Assembly: GCA_015179125.1 (NCBI GenBank)
Contig: WHVA01000131.1
Coordinates: forward strand, 1 to 64,000
From: Gautieria morchelliformis
Taxonomy: Eukaryota > Basidiomycota > Agaricomycetes > Gomphales > Gomphaceae
DNA length: 64,000 nucleotides
Reading direction: 5' to 3'
In this document: positions 45,173-57,598 of the stretch, one piece after another
Layout: each line of letters starts with the position of its first letter
How positions within the stretch are numbered: position 1 is the stretch's first letter
The notes under the pieces: model-generated
Database searches by the model: none
Seen by the model: the letters and a program-made list of their open reading frames with translations, nothing else
What the model was told of the DNA's origin: nothing
Made by a program: the position numbers and the translations under genes

Positions 45173-46092
45173 ACCAGTCCCTCGTCATGGGGGCCCAGCT
45201 GCCGTCGTCTGTCTCGAAGGCAAACAGGTATGGGTACCAGCGGTGAGGCGCCGAAGTGACATTGCAGGTGGTGATCGAGTGCGGTGATAGGGTTCGTGGC
45301 CCCATCGATCTCAATGAGGTGGATGTCATCGCCTGCTGAATGCTTTGTCTTCGAGAAAGGTATATGAAATGTCGTGAAGTGTCGGCCGTGCTTAGCAATG
45401 CCCCGTGATATCGGTGACGAGCGGGAGACGTGGAAGGCTGGATTGAAAGAGTTCCTTGATGGGATTACCAGCTCACCCAGGTGGCAGCACCCCCAGAATG
45501 CTGTGCAGGCAATAGCGAAGACCGCTGCATTGAAGGAGTTAGACAGGTCGAGTTTCGTGTGTAATCGGGTCAGGTGGTCTATGGTAATGGGAGTGCGAGG
45601 TGGTCTTTTGGAATCTGGAGGCACCACATTTGCCGCGCCTTTCTTCATGAGGGCCAGGGCAGCGCCTCCATGCCAAGGGGCACCATGGATTTGGTGGTAC
45701 CTATGTATTCCTGCTAGCCATGTTGCGATGCAGGATTCACTTAGTTTTCCGGCTCCGCAGTTTGCAACGAACATGGACAGGAGGGTTTCGGAAGCAGGAC
45801 AATGATCTGATTCTGTGATAGAAATGGAATCACGATACTGGTTGAAACGTAGCAAGCCCGCACCCCAGCCTTCTCTAGCCTTCTTGACTGCTGCGCTGGT
45901 ACGGACTTCCTCAAGACGGGAAATGTGAGACGTGGGGAAAGCTTTAGAGAGTGTGAGATGGTTCTGGATTGAGTGAGGGGATTGCCAGGCGAGGATTCTG
46001 TCAGAAGTGAGAACTTTTGGGCATAGAGCAGAAGGAGTGATGAAATTATTTTGGTTCTTTGTGTTATTTTGTTATTTTGTTGCCTTGCCATG
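45173..46092 (-). pseudogene. Tyrosine recombinase-like protein, 3'-truncated
   Basis: Minus-strand frame: KKAREGWGAGLLRFNQY, CPASETLLSMFVANCGAGKL, TWLAGIHRYHQIHGAPWHGG, RTPITIDHLTRLHTKLDLS, AVFAIACTAFWGCCHLGELV (the first catalytic-arginine region would be near here; the expected R-x-x-E is GELV-like) and FHIPFSKTKHSAGDDIHLIE. After TNPITALDHHL the frame shifts, giving YPYLFAFETDD and MTRDWFLN, and then the gene stops at the junction with PRP17 copy 2. The part with the His-x-x-Arg box and nucleophilic tyrosine is missing. This fold is used by Crypton and DIRS-type elements and in many uncharacterised mushroom ORFs. Which of these applies cannot be decided. Confidence 0.6.
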
Positions 46093-46441
46093 ATGGGAAG
46101 GACTTGGAGGGGTCTGCGCATTAACTTGAGCGCAGAAGATGTAGCGAAAAGAACTTGAGACTGATAGTGAGAACACTGTTAACTCACTCGACCGGACTCA
46201 ACAATGTGAGTGAATGGGCTAAAACCAATGATTTGTTGTAGCTAAAGTCCTAGCTACTTATACAGTGGTGAACAGGGGTAAAACCCTACGGAACATTGGA
46301 TTAGGAGTGCATACATCACCAATGATGTCAATGATGATGCTGTATGCTCCTATGTGGATAATCCATTGATGATGATGTATGCCCCTAGGAAATGTCCCTC
46401 TAGAATCCAATAACACTTTGAAGTGCGTGGCTTTCGACGTC
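46093..46441. other. Leader of the recombinase relic, no gene
   Basis: AT-rich sequence with inverted repeats around GCATACATCA ... TGATG(C)TGTATGC (46308-46390), possibly the 5' flank of the recombinase element. No coding sequence seen. Confidence 0.4.
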
Positions 46442-46974
46442 TGTCAGGCTGCAGCTGGGGCGAAGGTGCCACGTCCTCCCCACTGTAAGGGCAACCCTGG
46501 CTGGTTGTGAGATCACACTACCACACAACTGACAAGGGGAAATCCAAAGTATGTATAAATGAACAGAGTATACAAGAGAGGGGATTCTCACCTGACAAGG
46601 GGAAATCCAAAGAGAAAAGTCTAAGGACCCCCAATGTCAGCGAGCCCGTATTATACTACGCTGCGCAGCCAGGGACAACACTTGGCACCCGCCATCAACC
46701 CTGCATCCCCCTGACCTCCCTGACCCTTGATTGACCCTTGATGACACCTATTACACAAGTCGCTTGATTTCTGACACTGTTCCGAGAGCGGAAGTCGGAA
46801 ATTGGAGTGGAACTGGCAAGGCGAACAGAACTGGTGGAAGTTCTCCCAGAAGCGAAATCATTTCCGAAAGCGGAGGCGGAGATGGAATTGGAACCAGAAC
46901 CAGACTCAGAAATGGTGTCGGAACTGGGTGTGTGGTGTCGGAACTGGAAATGGAAAACAGGGTGTCCCCTGACA
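46442..46974 (-). repeat. Gypsy 3' LTR, 533 bp
   Basis: Bounded by TGTCAGG and CCTGACA, a perfect 7-bp terminal inverted repeat with TG...CA ends. It is followed by the polypurine tract and integrase of the element to its right. Inside are a direct repeat (CTGACAAGGGGAAATCCAAA at about 46529 and 46592), a TATA-like GTATAATAC (minus strand, about 46645) and a purine-rich stretch of imperfect GGAA(C/A)TGG-type repeats (46780-46965). Confidence 0.8.
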
Positions 46975-46988
46975 TCACCCCCCTCTAG
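46975..46988 (-). other. Gypsy polypurine tract
   Basis: TCACCCCCCTCTAG on plus, purine-rich on minus, adjoining the 3' LTR. Confidence 0.65.
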
Positions 46989-48990
46989 CGTGCTGCGTCC
47001 TCGAAGCACAGGACACGAGGGATTGAAATGCCAGTGAGCAGATTTGGCGAGGGGCACCAGGGTGTGTCCTATAGAACTTGCAGAGTTTGTCTGGAGCGGA
47101 GACATCTTGCTCCGGGACCCACGAATTCTCCTCATACCCATACCCTTCCCATTTCACGAGGAATTGGAGTCATCCTCACACAAACCGGCTGTCCAGGATC
47201 CGTTCCACCACATAATGCTCTTCCCCATCTACAATTTCCGGTGGAGGTGGCGGACGAGCCTTCCAACCTGCAATTGGGTCCTCAAGCGTAGGGAGTAACT
47301 TCACCACATTGAAGATGGGGTGGAGGCGGGACATGGACATTGGAAGTCAGAGGCGGTATGCATTCCGTCCAACCCTCCACATCACTGTGAAGGGCCCAAG
47401 GTAGCGGTGGGCAAGCTTCTGCGAAGGGCGTGTGGTGTGGATGTCACTTGCATCTAGATACACCTTGTCTCCAACTTGGTACTCCAGGGCAGGAACCCGG
47501 CGTTGGTTGTAGTACCTTGCCATGTCATCCTTGGCCTTCGCAAGGGCCGACTTGGCTTCCGAAAGGGTGGAGTCCATGTGGTCTCGGAACTCATTGACTG
47601 TCTCAAGTCAGGACTCTGCCTGGCGTGGCTCGAAGCCCATCCGCGGGTGTCGTCCGGAGTCAAGCATGAAGGGAGTCTGTTGTGTGGCGGAATGTACATG
47701 GTTGTTGTATTGGAATTCCGCCAGTGGAAGTAACTCATCCCAGTCATCCTGCCTCTCATTGACAAAGAGGCGGAGATATTGCTCCAACTCCTGATTGACC
47801 CGTTCCGTCTGTCCGTCACCTTGTGGATGGTATGCTGTGGTGGTAGCCAGATTTATGCCGAGCAGGCAGTAGAGCTCCCGAGTCAGTTCCACGACAAACT
47901 GCAGACCTCGGTCGCAAACGACTTGCTTCGGGAGCCCATGGAACTTCCAGACATGCGCAAGGAACAGGCGGGCCGCTCCGAGGGCTGTGATCGTCGTGTG
48001 CGTCGGAATGAAGTGGGACACCTTGCTTACCGAGTCCACGACGTTCATGATCACGTCGTAGCCATGAGATTCTGGGAGTTCAACGATGAAGTCAACACTG
48101 ATGGTGTCCCAGCGGGATTCTGGAATCGGGAGTGGAACAAGTTCTCTGACGGGAGGATGTCGTTGTGCTTTGGTTCGGAGAGAAAGGTCACATGTCTTCA
48201 TGTACTGTCCAATGTAGCGGGACATCTGAGGCCACAAGTAGTTCCGAGCCACTAACTCCAGCATCTTCCATCTGCCAGCATGCCCAGCGACCCGTGTGTC
48301 ATGGTGCTGGGACACAATGTGGCGGTGGAGGTCCGCCCCACCTGGAACATAGACCTTGCCTCTGAAGTGGAGCAGCCCATCACGTTCTGACCATTCCGCT
48401 GCCCGTACAGACCGTGAGTGCCCTTCCCGAAGTTCCTCCACCACCTTCACCACCGACTCCTCCTTCTCTCCATTCCGGTACTGCCTCCGGATGTCCCGGA
48501 GCATTTCCGCTTCCGCCCCAACTGTGGTCACTCCTTAGAGGGTGTGGATTGCAAAGAGACTTGGGCGGAGCAGTGTCATATCAGCATTGTCTCCGCTTCC
48601 ACTTCCATGATCCGCACGGCGGGATAGGGCATCGGGCTTGCCCATGGTGCGGCCGGGGCGGTGGTGGAGCATGAAGTTGAACAGGGACAGGTGTAGGTAC
48701 CACCGTGCTTGTCGTCGGTTCAGCTTCTTAGACATGCGGAAGTACTCAAGGTTCTTGTGGTCTGTCCAGATCTCAAATGGGCATAGGGCACCCTCAAGGA
48801 AGTGTCGCCATTCCTCCAGCGCTCAGATGATTGCCATCCTCTCTTCCGCTACTTCCGCTTTTCCGAAATCTGGCTCATCCAGCATTGCATTTCCACCACT
48901 TTGTGGAATATCTAACTTAGCCAAAATCGTTTGTAAGGCTGTTTCGATTGCGTCGGTCTTCATCCGGTTTGTCAAGATTGGTTTTTAGGC
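46989..48990 (-). pseudogene. Ty3/Gypsy polyprotein 3' part (RNase H end, integrase, chromodomain), 5'-truncated
   Basis: From right to left: a remnant joined to [28 protein letters not shown] (RNase H), [29 protein letters not shown], the integrase zinc finger H...H...CDLS (second cysteine replaced by Ser), the core WDTISVDFIVELPES, ATTTAYHPQGDGQTERVNQELEQYL, a stop after EPRQAES (47608), the frame KAKDDMARYYNQRR ... GDKVYLDASDI ... RYLGPF, then a chromodomain EGEEHYVVERILDSR-like ... WEGYGYEENSWVPEQDV. RT, protease and Gag are missing, and the right edge at about 48990 has no LTR. Stops near 48540 and 48826 also break the frame. A dead, truncated copy. Confidence 0.88.
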
Positions 48991-49655
48991 GTTAATATCG
49001 TGTATTAGTGAACACAGCGAATGCCGAATAACTTGTGCGAATAAGTATGCCGTTCAGCGAATAGGTGAACCAATAAATGTTCACAAGATCAGAGGGCTGC
49101 CCGAGCAGAGCTCGCCCTATCTACAGTCGTAGTGAAATAGCCCGTGGCACTTGACGATGTAATGTACAAGGTGTCATGGAAGGCTGTCTAAGTAGCGACA
49201 ATCCCTTCGCCGTCAGCACAGAAAATAGTTCGAAGGCTAAGGTAACAAAGATGAAGTCTGAAAACTCACCAGTGATGCCCAAGTCCTCTTCTGGTCGAAG
49301 ATAGAAATCTCCAGGAGAAGGCTCAAGACGATGATTGCAGCGAGGTCAAGTTTGCACAAGATGGACAACGTAGCCTTTACTTAGCCCGTTCCGCAGCCAC
49401 GGAAACAATCCGCACCTCAAATGTAAAGAACATGAACCAGCATGATCAGCCCCGTCAGCTTGCACTTTATTTTCTCTGCAGGGGCGAAGCTACACAGGTC
49501 CGATTCGTGTCGGAGTGTCTGTGCTTATCTTCAAGTGCGTGGACGAGTGCTACCGCTCCCCCCAGTGCCTGAGCCGCATCCAGCCGGTCTCAGACGGGCT
49601 TTATCTCCGCACAGAGAGCTTCGGCACCCCAAGAAGGTGGACATTGTTCGCAGGA
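48991..49655. other. Interval without a recognised gene
   Basis: 665 bp between the truncated Gypsy element and duplication copy 3. A 77-codon open frame begins at 49442 but shows no motif I recognise. The repeated GCGAAT(A/G) words near 49015-49070 may be part of the Gypsy element or its target. Confidence 0.4.
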
Positions 49656-52202
49656 GCGGCTACGTGCCACTGTGAACGGTGTTCCAACTCCGCGAGAAGT
49701 CCACCTTAGTTTATACGAATTCCTCAAGAGGGGAAGCATGGCGACTGGAAATAAGGCGAGGCAGCTACGACAGAAAGTCTTTTCGGGGGCTCCAAGGGTA
49801 GGGGTGCGCCACAAGCGACCGAGGAAGAGCGAGCAAAATAAATAGGCCGGAGTGAGCCACTGAAATCGGTGACGTCAATAACGACGTGTTCCAGCGGGCC
49901 TAAGCGGAATCGTGCTCGGCGGACCACTGCTTAGTAACAGCAAGGGGCAGCGCACACCCAGGCAAGACCGCAAATACAAAATCAAAAGGCAAAACGAGGG
50001 CGAGGGAAAAGAGGCAGGTAACCTGAACGTGTGTTTGGGATCACGTGAGACCTGCAAGGCAGTCGACGCGACCGACGGCATTCGCCCTCACGAACGTATT
50101 TGCCCCATCCGTTTGTAACTCCCCACGACACGAAGTCGGTGCTGCCCCCTTCATTTGTGGCACCTCCCACGAAAATCCAACGTGGAGCAACCCCGGGCAC
50201 CTGCATTAATCGCAGCTCCTCATGTTCTAGCAGAGGTTTGTTTCACGCGTCTGCTTTGCACGCACTTCTAATAAGTCTCCTTTGGACCCATTAAGTCAAA
50301 CCTCCCTGATAACTCGACCTTTCGACACGCAAATGAACGTGAATATCCCGTACGAGGACACGAGCTTTCCCGTGCTAGGCCCACAAGACCCTTTCCGAAC
50401 GCCAAATCGACTCGATAATCAAAATGCACTGGCGGGACACGTTGAAGAGCATGCCATGACAGCATGCTTTCCGCGCTCAACATCTCACTCACACAGCACT
50501 CTCACACAGCACATCCTTGGCTACTCCGCCAATCCATCAATGGGCCCAAACTCTCCTGCTTTCCTTGGCAACGCCGAAGCTGCTGCAGCATACGGTCTCG
50601 CTACCGTGGACACCCTACGAGCTCTAAAAGAGAAGCGGAAGAACCTTAAGAGGAAGAGAAAATACAAAGGCGATCTGGACGTTGTTGACGGCGATGGATC
50701 ATATGTTGGCCCCTGGGCAGGGTGGGAAGGTGGTGATTTAAGGCCACAGTTACCGGAAGGTGTGGAGGAAGAGGCAGACGAGGTACCCGAGCCAGAGCCA
50801 GAGTTGGCACCGAAGAAAGGGAGAAACAAACGTGGAGTTCCAGGCCAAGAAACATCGACATTCCATGGCAAGCAGATGACGGATTACCAGGGTCGGACGT
50901 ACATATCCCCGCCATTGGTTGAAGCCCCACACATCGTGTCCGAACCTGGTTTACAGGAGACGTTTATCCCCAAAACTTGCGTACACAGTCACACTCAAGG
51001 AGTGTCGGTTGTACGTTTACTTCCCCAGACATCCCATCTACTTCTTAGTGGGTCAATGGATAACAAAAATTAAGGTATGGTTTCCTGTCTTTGCGACTGC
51101 TCATTCTCATACATATATCAGTTATGGGACGTATATACCTCCGGAGCTTGCTTACGCACGTTTCTCCAACGATGGTCGTAAGTTCTTGTCTTGCGGCTAT
51201 GACCGTCAGATGAAACTTTGGGATACTGAAACGGGTCAATGTTTGAAGCGATTCGTAATGGCAAGACTCCATACGTTATTCGGTTCCATCCAATGACAAG
51301 CAGATTATTCAGGTTAGTCCATACTTGCCCCTACTGCTCATGTTTTCTGACACTCCACGCAGTATGACATGGACTCCGGAGAGATCGTGCAGGAATACGA
51401 CCAGCATCTTGGTCCCGTTAATACCATTACATTTGTAGACGATTCGTGACCACATCTTACCACAAGACCATACGTGCTGGGGACTATGATATCCCTGTGG
51501 TGATCAAATACATCGCCGAGCCCCACATGCACTCTATGCCTGCTGTCACACTCCATCCATCCAGTAGGTAGATCTTTCTCGCGCGAGTCTTCTCCTCTAA
51601 ACTTGTCGCGCTATACAGAAAAATATTTTGCCGCTCAATCGCTTGACAACCAGATCTTAGTATATTCCACAGACAACTTCCGGCAAAATCGTAAGAAACG
51701 ATTTGCTGGGCACACGGTCGCCGGTTATGCATGTCAAGTTGGGTTCTCGCCCGACGGCAAGTGGATTAGCAGTGGCGACGGGTCAGGGAACGTCGTTTTT
51801 TAGGACTGGAAAACGGGACGAATTAAGAGTCGGCTTAGAGCTCACTCAAAAGTTGTCATTGCACACGAATGGCTACCCCACGAATGGCTACCCCACGAAA
51901 CGGTGGGTTCTCGTTTACATTGTGATGCTAAATATCCAGTGGCTAACGAGCTATATATCGTCCAAGGTAATTTCCAGCAAGCTGGGACGGGTTGATCAAG
52001 CTATGGGTAGGTTGTTATTGTCTATCTTTGATTCGGGCTATACCCGTTGCAATAGGATTAAAGTGCGAGTTCTTCCCGTCAACTACAGCGAAACTCACAT
52101 GGTTCACCATTCAACCGTATGTTTTCGTCCTCTTGGCTACCTCCCAATTACTTCTTCCATAGCGTAGCATATCTTATGTATCTGGCATGTACGTAGAGAA
52201 GT
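49656..52202. repeat. Segmental duplication unit, copy 3
   Basis: Starts at AGCGGCTACGTGCCACTG inside the 5' end of the nuclease-like gene (only about 150 bp of it kept, 49656-49830) and continues through a PRP17 copy that extends past the 3' end of the gene to about 52202. The PRP17 part is inverted relative to the intact gene, with SEC1 in between. Confidence 0.85.
50150..52062 (+). pseudogene. PRP17 full-span copy 3, degenerate
   Basis: Covers all PRP17 exons: [35 protein letters not shown], the WD repeats and [21 protein letters not shown]. Lesions against the intact gene include loss of TWTG before HTQGVSV, deletion of the MGHNKAVKD block (about 51165), a missing base in the RFSNG region, a TGG to TAG stop (about 51802, VVF*DWKTG), a 15-bp tandem duplication of the NGYPT-encoding stretch (about 51868-51897) and an extra base near 51970. 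Not functional. Confidence 0.9.
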
Positions 52203-52478
52203 AGTAAGAATTGAGCAACACTGCTTTGGCACCCAAGGTGCTTGCTGCCCACGGACACTCACGCCTCACGAGCCCTCCTAAGGTCCAAAATATTGTTGAC
52301 TCTGGCCCATTACACTAGATCCTTCCCTTCTTAGCAGCGCCGCAGAAGGTATAGAAGTCCAGGCCAGAACAGTGAATAGTATGTAAGAAAGGGCACTAAG
52401 CTTGAGCACAAGGCCATAACAATGAATACAGAGATACTGAAGCAGAAAAGCCATCTCATTGTCCCAAGGAACATCACT
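52203..52478. other. Intergenic, no gene seen
   Basis: Short interval between duplication copy 3 and the 3' end of SEC1. Probably the SEC1 3' UTR. Confidence 0.5.
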
Positions 52479-55384
52479 TCAAAACCGGAAGAGACCCTTC
52501 TTCTTTTTCTCCTTCTGCTGTTCCACTGAACCGGGACCTAGCGACATAGCAGACCCCGCAGGAGAGGGCATCGGCGAAGGCCCCGGACGCAATAATTTGT
52601 TTGCTCGGGAAGATGGTGCGGGTGAAGGCGCAGGGGCAGGTGCCGGTGGATCTTTGATATAATACTTCTGATCGTAATATGACTGGTATGGCCGTGGATC
52701 ACCTCCGAGTTCACGAAGGCCGTTCGGTAGAGCACGAGAACCAACACCGCCTAGCTCGACTACCTTCAAATCATCCAAGAAGCCATCGGGGTATAGAGTA
52801 TGTGTAGAGCCTGCAAGTTTGATTGGATAATCGTCCTTTGTCAACTAGATACGAGGGCGATGCTAACGTACCAATGAAGACATCCTTTCCTAACGACGAT
52901 GACACCTGGTATGCTGTACGCATTTCTGAATATGTCATCCCACCAGCAACAAAAACGATCAGTCGCTGCCGTACTTCACTTGCGCCGCCGCGCTGTGGAG
53001 CACGATGCCAGTTTGGTTTTGCACTGCGCAAAGACCCTGCAGGCGTCGACGCCGAAGCCGTGCGAAGGCTGGTCGAGCTACTTATCGCACCGGGGGGCTC
53101 ACGTACATATGGGTACATGGTAGGATCGAGTCTGTTGCCGGCATGATCCTGAACAGTCGGGGTCAGATCATTAGCATAACAAAGCAAGGCTGAGGAGAAC
53201 CTCCAGCATTGTTTGAACAGCGGGCTTATATCGCGACAGATCATACTCTTCTGCTCCCGGCTTTTGCTTGAGTCTCTTTCTCACATCCTTGTCCCCTGGC
53301 ATCTGCAAACGTACTCATAAGCCAACGGGACTGAAACAAAGACGGGTCGACGTACCCGGGTCACGCGGACGCCGAAATGCACGAGACTGTTGATAGCATC
53401 CTGGTCGGCACGGGAAATCCTTGCGTGTTGAAAGAGGCGTCGGCGATCCTCATCGGGTACGCCTTCCCTGAATTGAATGTAGAGAGCGATTATGCGTACT
53501 TTCGATGCGTTACTAGACAGCAAGTAAGCATCAAGCCTTAAACCCAAAATACGCTACAGAACTTGCCTAATTTCGTTGCTGTCCAGTAAGGGGACCATTT
53601 CTTCTACTAGATGCTTCGGGGCCTTGCCTTCAGCCGTTGTGCCAGTTGCGCAATTCTGTGACAAAGTCAGCTTGATTCCGGAGACAGGTTAACATGGCCA
53701 ACCTGTTCCACCGACGCGGCAGCGGGCAATTTCTGCTTTTCAAAGATTGACATGCATTCTTGTGCCATATTCAGATGCAAAGAAAACTGGGCAGAGATCA
53801 GTACAGGATCATAAAAATCAAACACAAGTCTGACCTTTTCACGCATTTCCTGATATTGCGGCAGACCAGCCAACATATCCTTCATATCGTTCAATGAGGC
53901 GACACCGTCTCTTTATATATAGTCCGTAAACTGTCAAAAGTTGAAGAGTGTGTTACTGGCTCACCCTTTGAAACCAGCATTCTCTTGCATGAACGCGTTG
54001 AAATCCGCCATGAGCTTGTCGATCGCCTCACGCATATGCAGATGTCGAACATCCACCCAAACTGAGTCCGCATCTGACAACACAGCGACTTTGTCCTCGT
54101 ACTCGCCTAAAGCTGTCTGGAACTTGTACCTGTGGTCATAACATCGGTTTTCTGGGCATGATATAGCAACATATTCCGCTCACCGGTACTTCGTTCCGTT
54201 GTCAATAGGTAGCAGATCGTTACACATGGCCTGGTACGTGAACTCGTGTAAAAACGGCGCAAATGTATCCACGGTGCGGTCTGTGATGAACAGAACGCCC
54301 CGGGGACGTGATCCTTCCGTTTTCTAGACAAGTTAATGAGCAAAGTCGAGAAGCCGTCACCCTGGTACACACCGGAAAGTCTGGGGTCGCCTTTTTATAT
54401 TCATCAAGCTCCTCCTGCACCATGTGTGCAAGAACCTTCGTGAGATATGCATTGTCAGCTTCTGCCTCTGCTCTTCCTGCGTCCCCTCGCGCTAGTGTGG
54501 TACGCCACCGTCCGCTTCCTTCAGATGGCGGTGCACGCGACTCCGGAGGCGGCGCAAAGGGGCCTAAAGGCTTATGATGTAATGGCAGGTAATATCGTAC
54601 TAACGGGTACTCTTCCAGGCTGACGCAAACATTTAGGATGCAACGGGCCATGAATCGGAGGTCTTCTTCGGCACGAAGCCGGGCGCCACGAAGAGCTGTG
54701 GGGCTTCTGGGAGGACTGAAAAGGCTGTAAAACATGGAAGGGGTGTGCAACGAGAATGCTTGCGACTCGATCGCTACGGCAAAGTTATTTGGCTGCTGTT
54801 AAATTACGACGAATCCACGCACGCCAGAAGTTAAGATAAAGTTCTTTGAGCGCTTTAAGGTATGGCTCCACAGGAGATGACACCAATCGGTCGACAAGAT
54901 TCTCGGACAAGCCTGAGGGCAATGAGCATGCATGTCCAGCGATACGCCTTGTCTAGTTACCTTCCATGAAAAAGACGTGCGCAGCCAGGTATTGCTGTCG
55001 GCCATTGGAGAAATCAGCGATAATGCGTTCGACATTCTGAGTGGTTGGCATCAGTAGATAGAGCGCCTCGAACTGCTGAGGGGTGCGGTGGCTGTTGATG
55101 GATTCAATGACTAGGCATCAAGGTAATGTAATCATAAACCATCATATACGAGCGTAGAAGACAACGTACGAGTTACATTCTCCTCCAGGATGTCATATTG
55201 CTTCAAGGTGCTGCCCAGCAATTTCTGGGCGTGCTCATCCACCACAAGGATCTTCCACCGCCCTGGCGGATTCACAGAGCGAATTGCATCAAGTAAACCT
55301 ACCAAACAACCCTTCTGAGTGTCAAGAACATGTCTGTGAGCACTTATACGTACGATTGCGAACAGTAGTAATCAGGGAAGCCAT
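52479..55384 (-). CDS. SEC1: Sec1/Munc18 family protein (exocytosis)
   Basis: Binds syntaxin-type SNAREs and promotes fusion of secretory vesicles with the plasma membrane. Starts [11 protein letters not shown] (55384) with an intron right after, then the domain 1 block [25 protein letters not shown]. Further exons give [64 protein letters not shown] sequence, [20 protein letters not shown] with [107 protein letters not shown] and GKDVFIG. The tail is proline-rich and ends [10 protein letters not shown]. Many short introns. No break seen. About 700+ residues, in range for fungal Sec1. It lies between inverted PRP17 copies. Confidence 0.9.
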
Positions 55385-55551
55385 GATCGAGCGAGCGCCG
55401 AGAACGCAGCTCCGAGTCGCCTGGCGGGTACACTCCGCTCAAGCAGACCTCCTAATACATATTTCTCTACGTACATGCCAGATAAGAAATGCTACACTAT
55501 GGTACAAGTAATTGGGAGGTAGCTGTGGGTTTCGCTGGAAGAGCTCGCACT

Positions 55552-57598
55552 TTAATCCTATTGCAACGGTTATAGCCCGAATCAAAGATAGGCAGACATA
55601 ACAACTTACCCATAGCTTGATCAACCCGTCCCAGCTTGCTGTAATTACCTTGGACTATATATAGCTCGTTAGCCACCGGATATTTAGCATCGCAATGTAA
55701 ATGAGAACCCACCGTTTCGTGGGGTAGCCATTCGTGCGCAATGACAACTTTTGAGTGAGCTCTAAGCCGGCTCTTAATTCGTCCCGTTTTCCAGTCCCAA
55801 AAAACGACGTTGCCCGACCCGTCGCCACTGCTAATCCACTTACCGTCGGGCGAGAACCCAACTTGACATGCATAACCGGCGACCGTGTGCCCAGCAAATC
55901 GTTTCTTACGATTTTGCCGGAAGTTGTCCGTGGAATATACTAAGATCTGGTTGTCAAGCGATTGAGCGGCAAAATATTTTTCTGTAAAGCGCGACAAGTT
56001 CAGAGGAGAAGATTTGTGCGAGAAAGATCCACCTACTGGATGGATGGAGTGTGACAGCAGGCATAGAGTGCATGTGGGGCTCGGCGATGTATTTGATCAC
56101 CACAGGGATATCATAGTCCCAAGCACGTATGGTCTTGTCGTCAGATGTGGTCACGAATCGTCGGTTTTCGTCCACAAATGTAATGGTATTAACGGGGCCA
56201 AGATGTTGGTCGTACTCCTGCACGATCTCTCCAGAGTCCATGTCATACTGCGTGGAGTGTCAGAAAATATGAACAGTAGGGGCAAGTCCATTGGACTAAC
56301 CTGAATAATCTTCTTGTCAGACATGCCAGCCAAAAAAATGTTTTGCTTGTCATCGTCTGGATGGAACCGGATAACGTATGGAATTTTGCCATTACTGAAT
56401 CGCTTCAAACATTGACCAGTTTCGGTATCCCAAAGTTTCATCTGACGGTCATAGCCGCAAGACAAGAACTTACGACCGTCGTTGGAGAATGTAACGTCCT
56501 TCACAGCCTTGTTGTGTCCCATAAACGTGCGTAAGCAAGCTCCGGAGGTATACACGTCCCATAACTGATATATGTATAAGAGAGTGAGCAGTCGTAAAGA
56601 CAGGAAACCATACCTTAATTTTTGTATCCATTGACCCACTAAGAAGTAGATGGGATGTCTGGGGAAGTAAACGTATAACCGACACTCCTTGAGTGTGACC
56701 GGTCCAAGTGTGTACGCAAGTTTTGGGGATAAATGTCTCCTGTAAACCAGGTTCGGACACGATGTGTGGGGCTTCAACCAATGGCGGGGACATGTACGTC
56801 CGGCCCTGGTAATCCGTCATCTGCTTGCCATGGAACGTCGATGTTTCTTGGCCTGGAACTCCACGTTTGTTTCTCCCTTTCTTCGGTGCTAACTCTGGCT
56901 CTGGTTCAGGTTCCTCGTCTGCCTCCTCCTCTACACCTTCCGGTAATTGTGGCCCTAAATCATCTCCTTCCCACCCTGCCCAGGGGCCAACGTATGATCC
57001 ATCGCCGTCAACAACGTCCAGATCGCCTTTCTGCTTCCTCTTCCTCTTAAGGTCTTTACGCTTTTCTTTTGGTGCTCGTAAAGTGTCCACGGTAGCGAGG
57101 CCGTATGCTGCAGCAGCTTCGGCATTGCCAAGGAAAGCAGGAGCGTTTGGGTCTACTGATGGGTTGGCGGAGTAACCAAGGATGTGCTGCGTGAGATGTT
57201 GAGCGCGGAAAGCATGCTCTGTCATGGATTGCTCTTCAACGTGTCCCGCGAGTGCATTTTGATTATCGAGTCGATTTGTCGTTCGAAAAGGGTCTTGTGG
57301 GCCTAGCATGGGCAAGGTCATGTCCTCGTACGGGATATTCACGTTCATTTGCGTGTCGGAAGGTCGAGTAATCAGGGAGGTTTGATTTAACGGGTCCTAA
57401 GGAGACCTATCAGAAGTGCGTGCAAAGCAGACGCATGAAACAAACCTCTGCTAGAACATGAGGAGCCGCGATTAATGCAGGTGCCCGGGGCTGCTCCACT
57501 CTCGGCTTCTTGGTCGTGGGCAATGAACCCAATGAGAACGCATCCTTGACAATATCTGCGCCACCGTCCTCGTCTGAAGAATAACCCGTGAGTAACAT
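55552..57598 (-). CDS. PRP17: Pre-mRNA splicing factor Prp17/Cdc40, WD40 protein (intact copy)
   Basis: Second-step splicing factor that joins the catalytic spliceosome. Starts [17 protein letters not shown] (57598); exon 1 ends PHVLAE. Exon 2 reads [17 protein letters not shown], a Lys/Arg-rich segment ([15 protein letters not shown]), an acidic Glu/Pro stretch ([14 protein letters not shown]) and [17 protein letters not shown]. Seven WD repeats follow: [106 protein letters not shown] and [19 protein letters not shown]. The last exons, after a 57-nt intron, give [15 protein letters not shown] and end D-stop at 55552. All exons are open, in contrast with the three plus-strand copies. It shares a 119-bp upstream region with RPS4. 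Confidence 0.94.
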
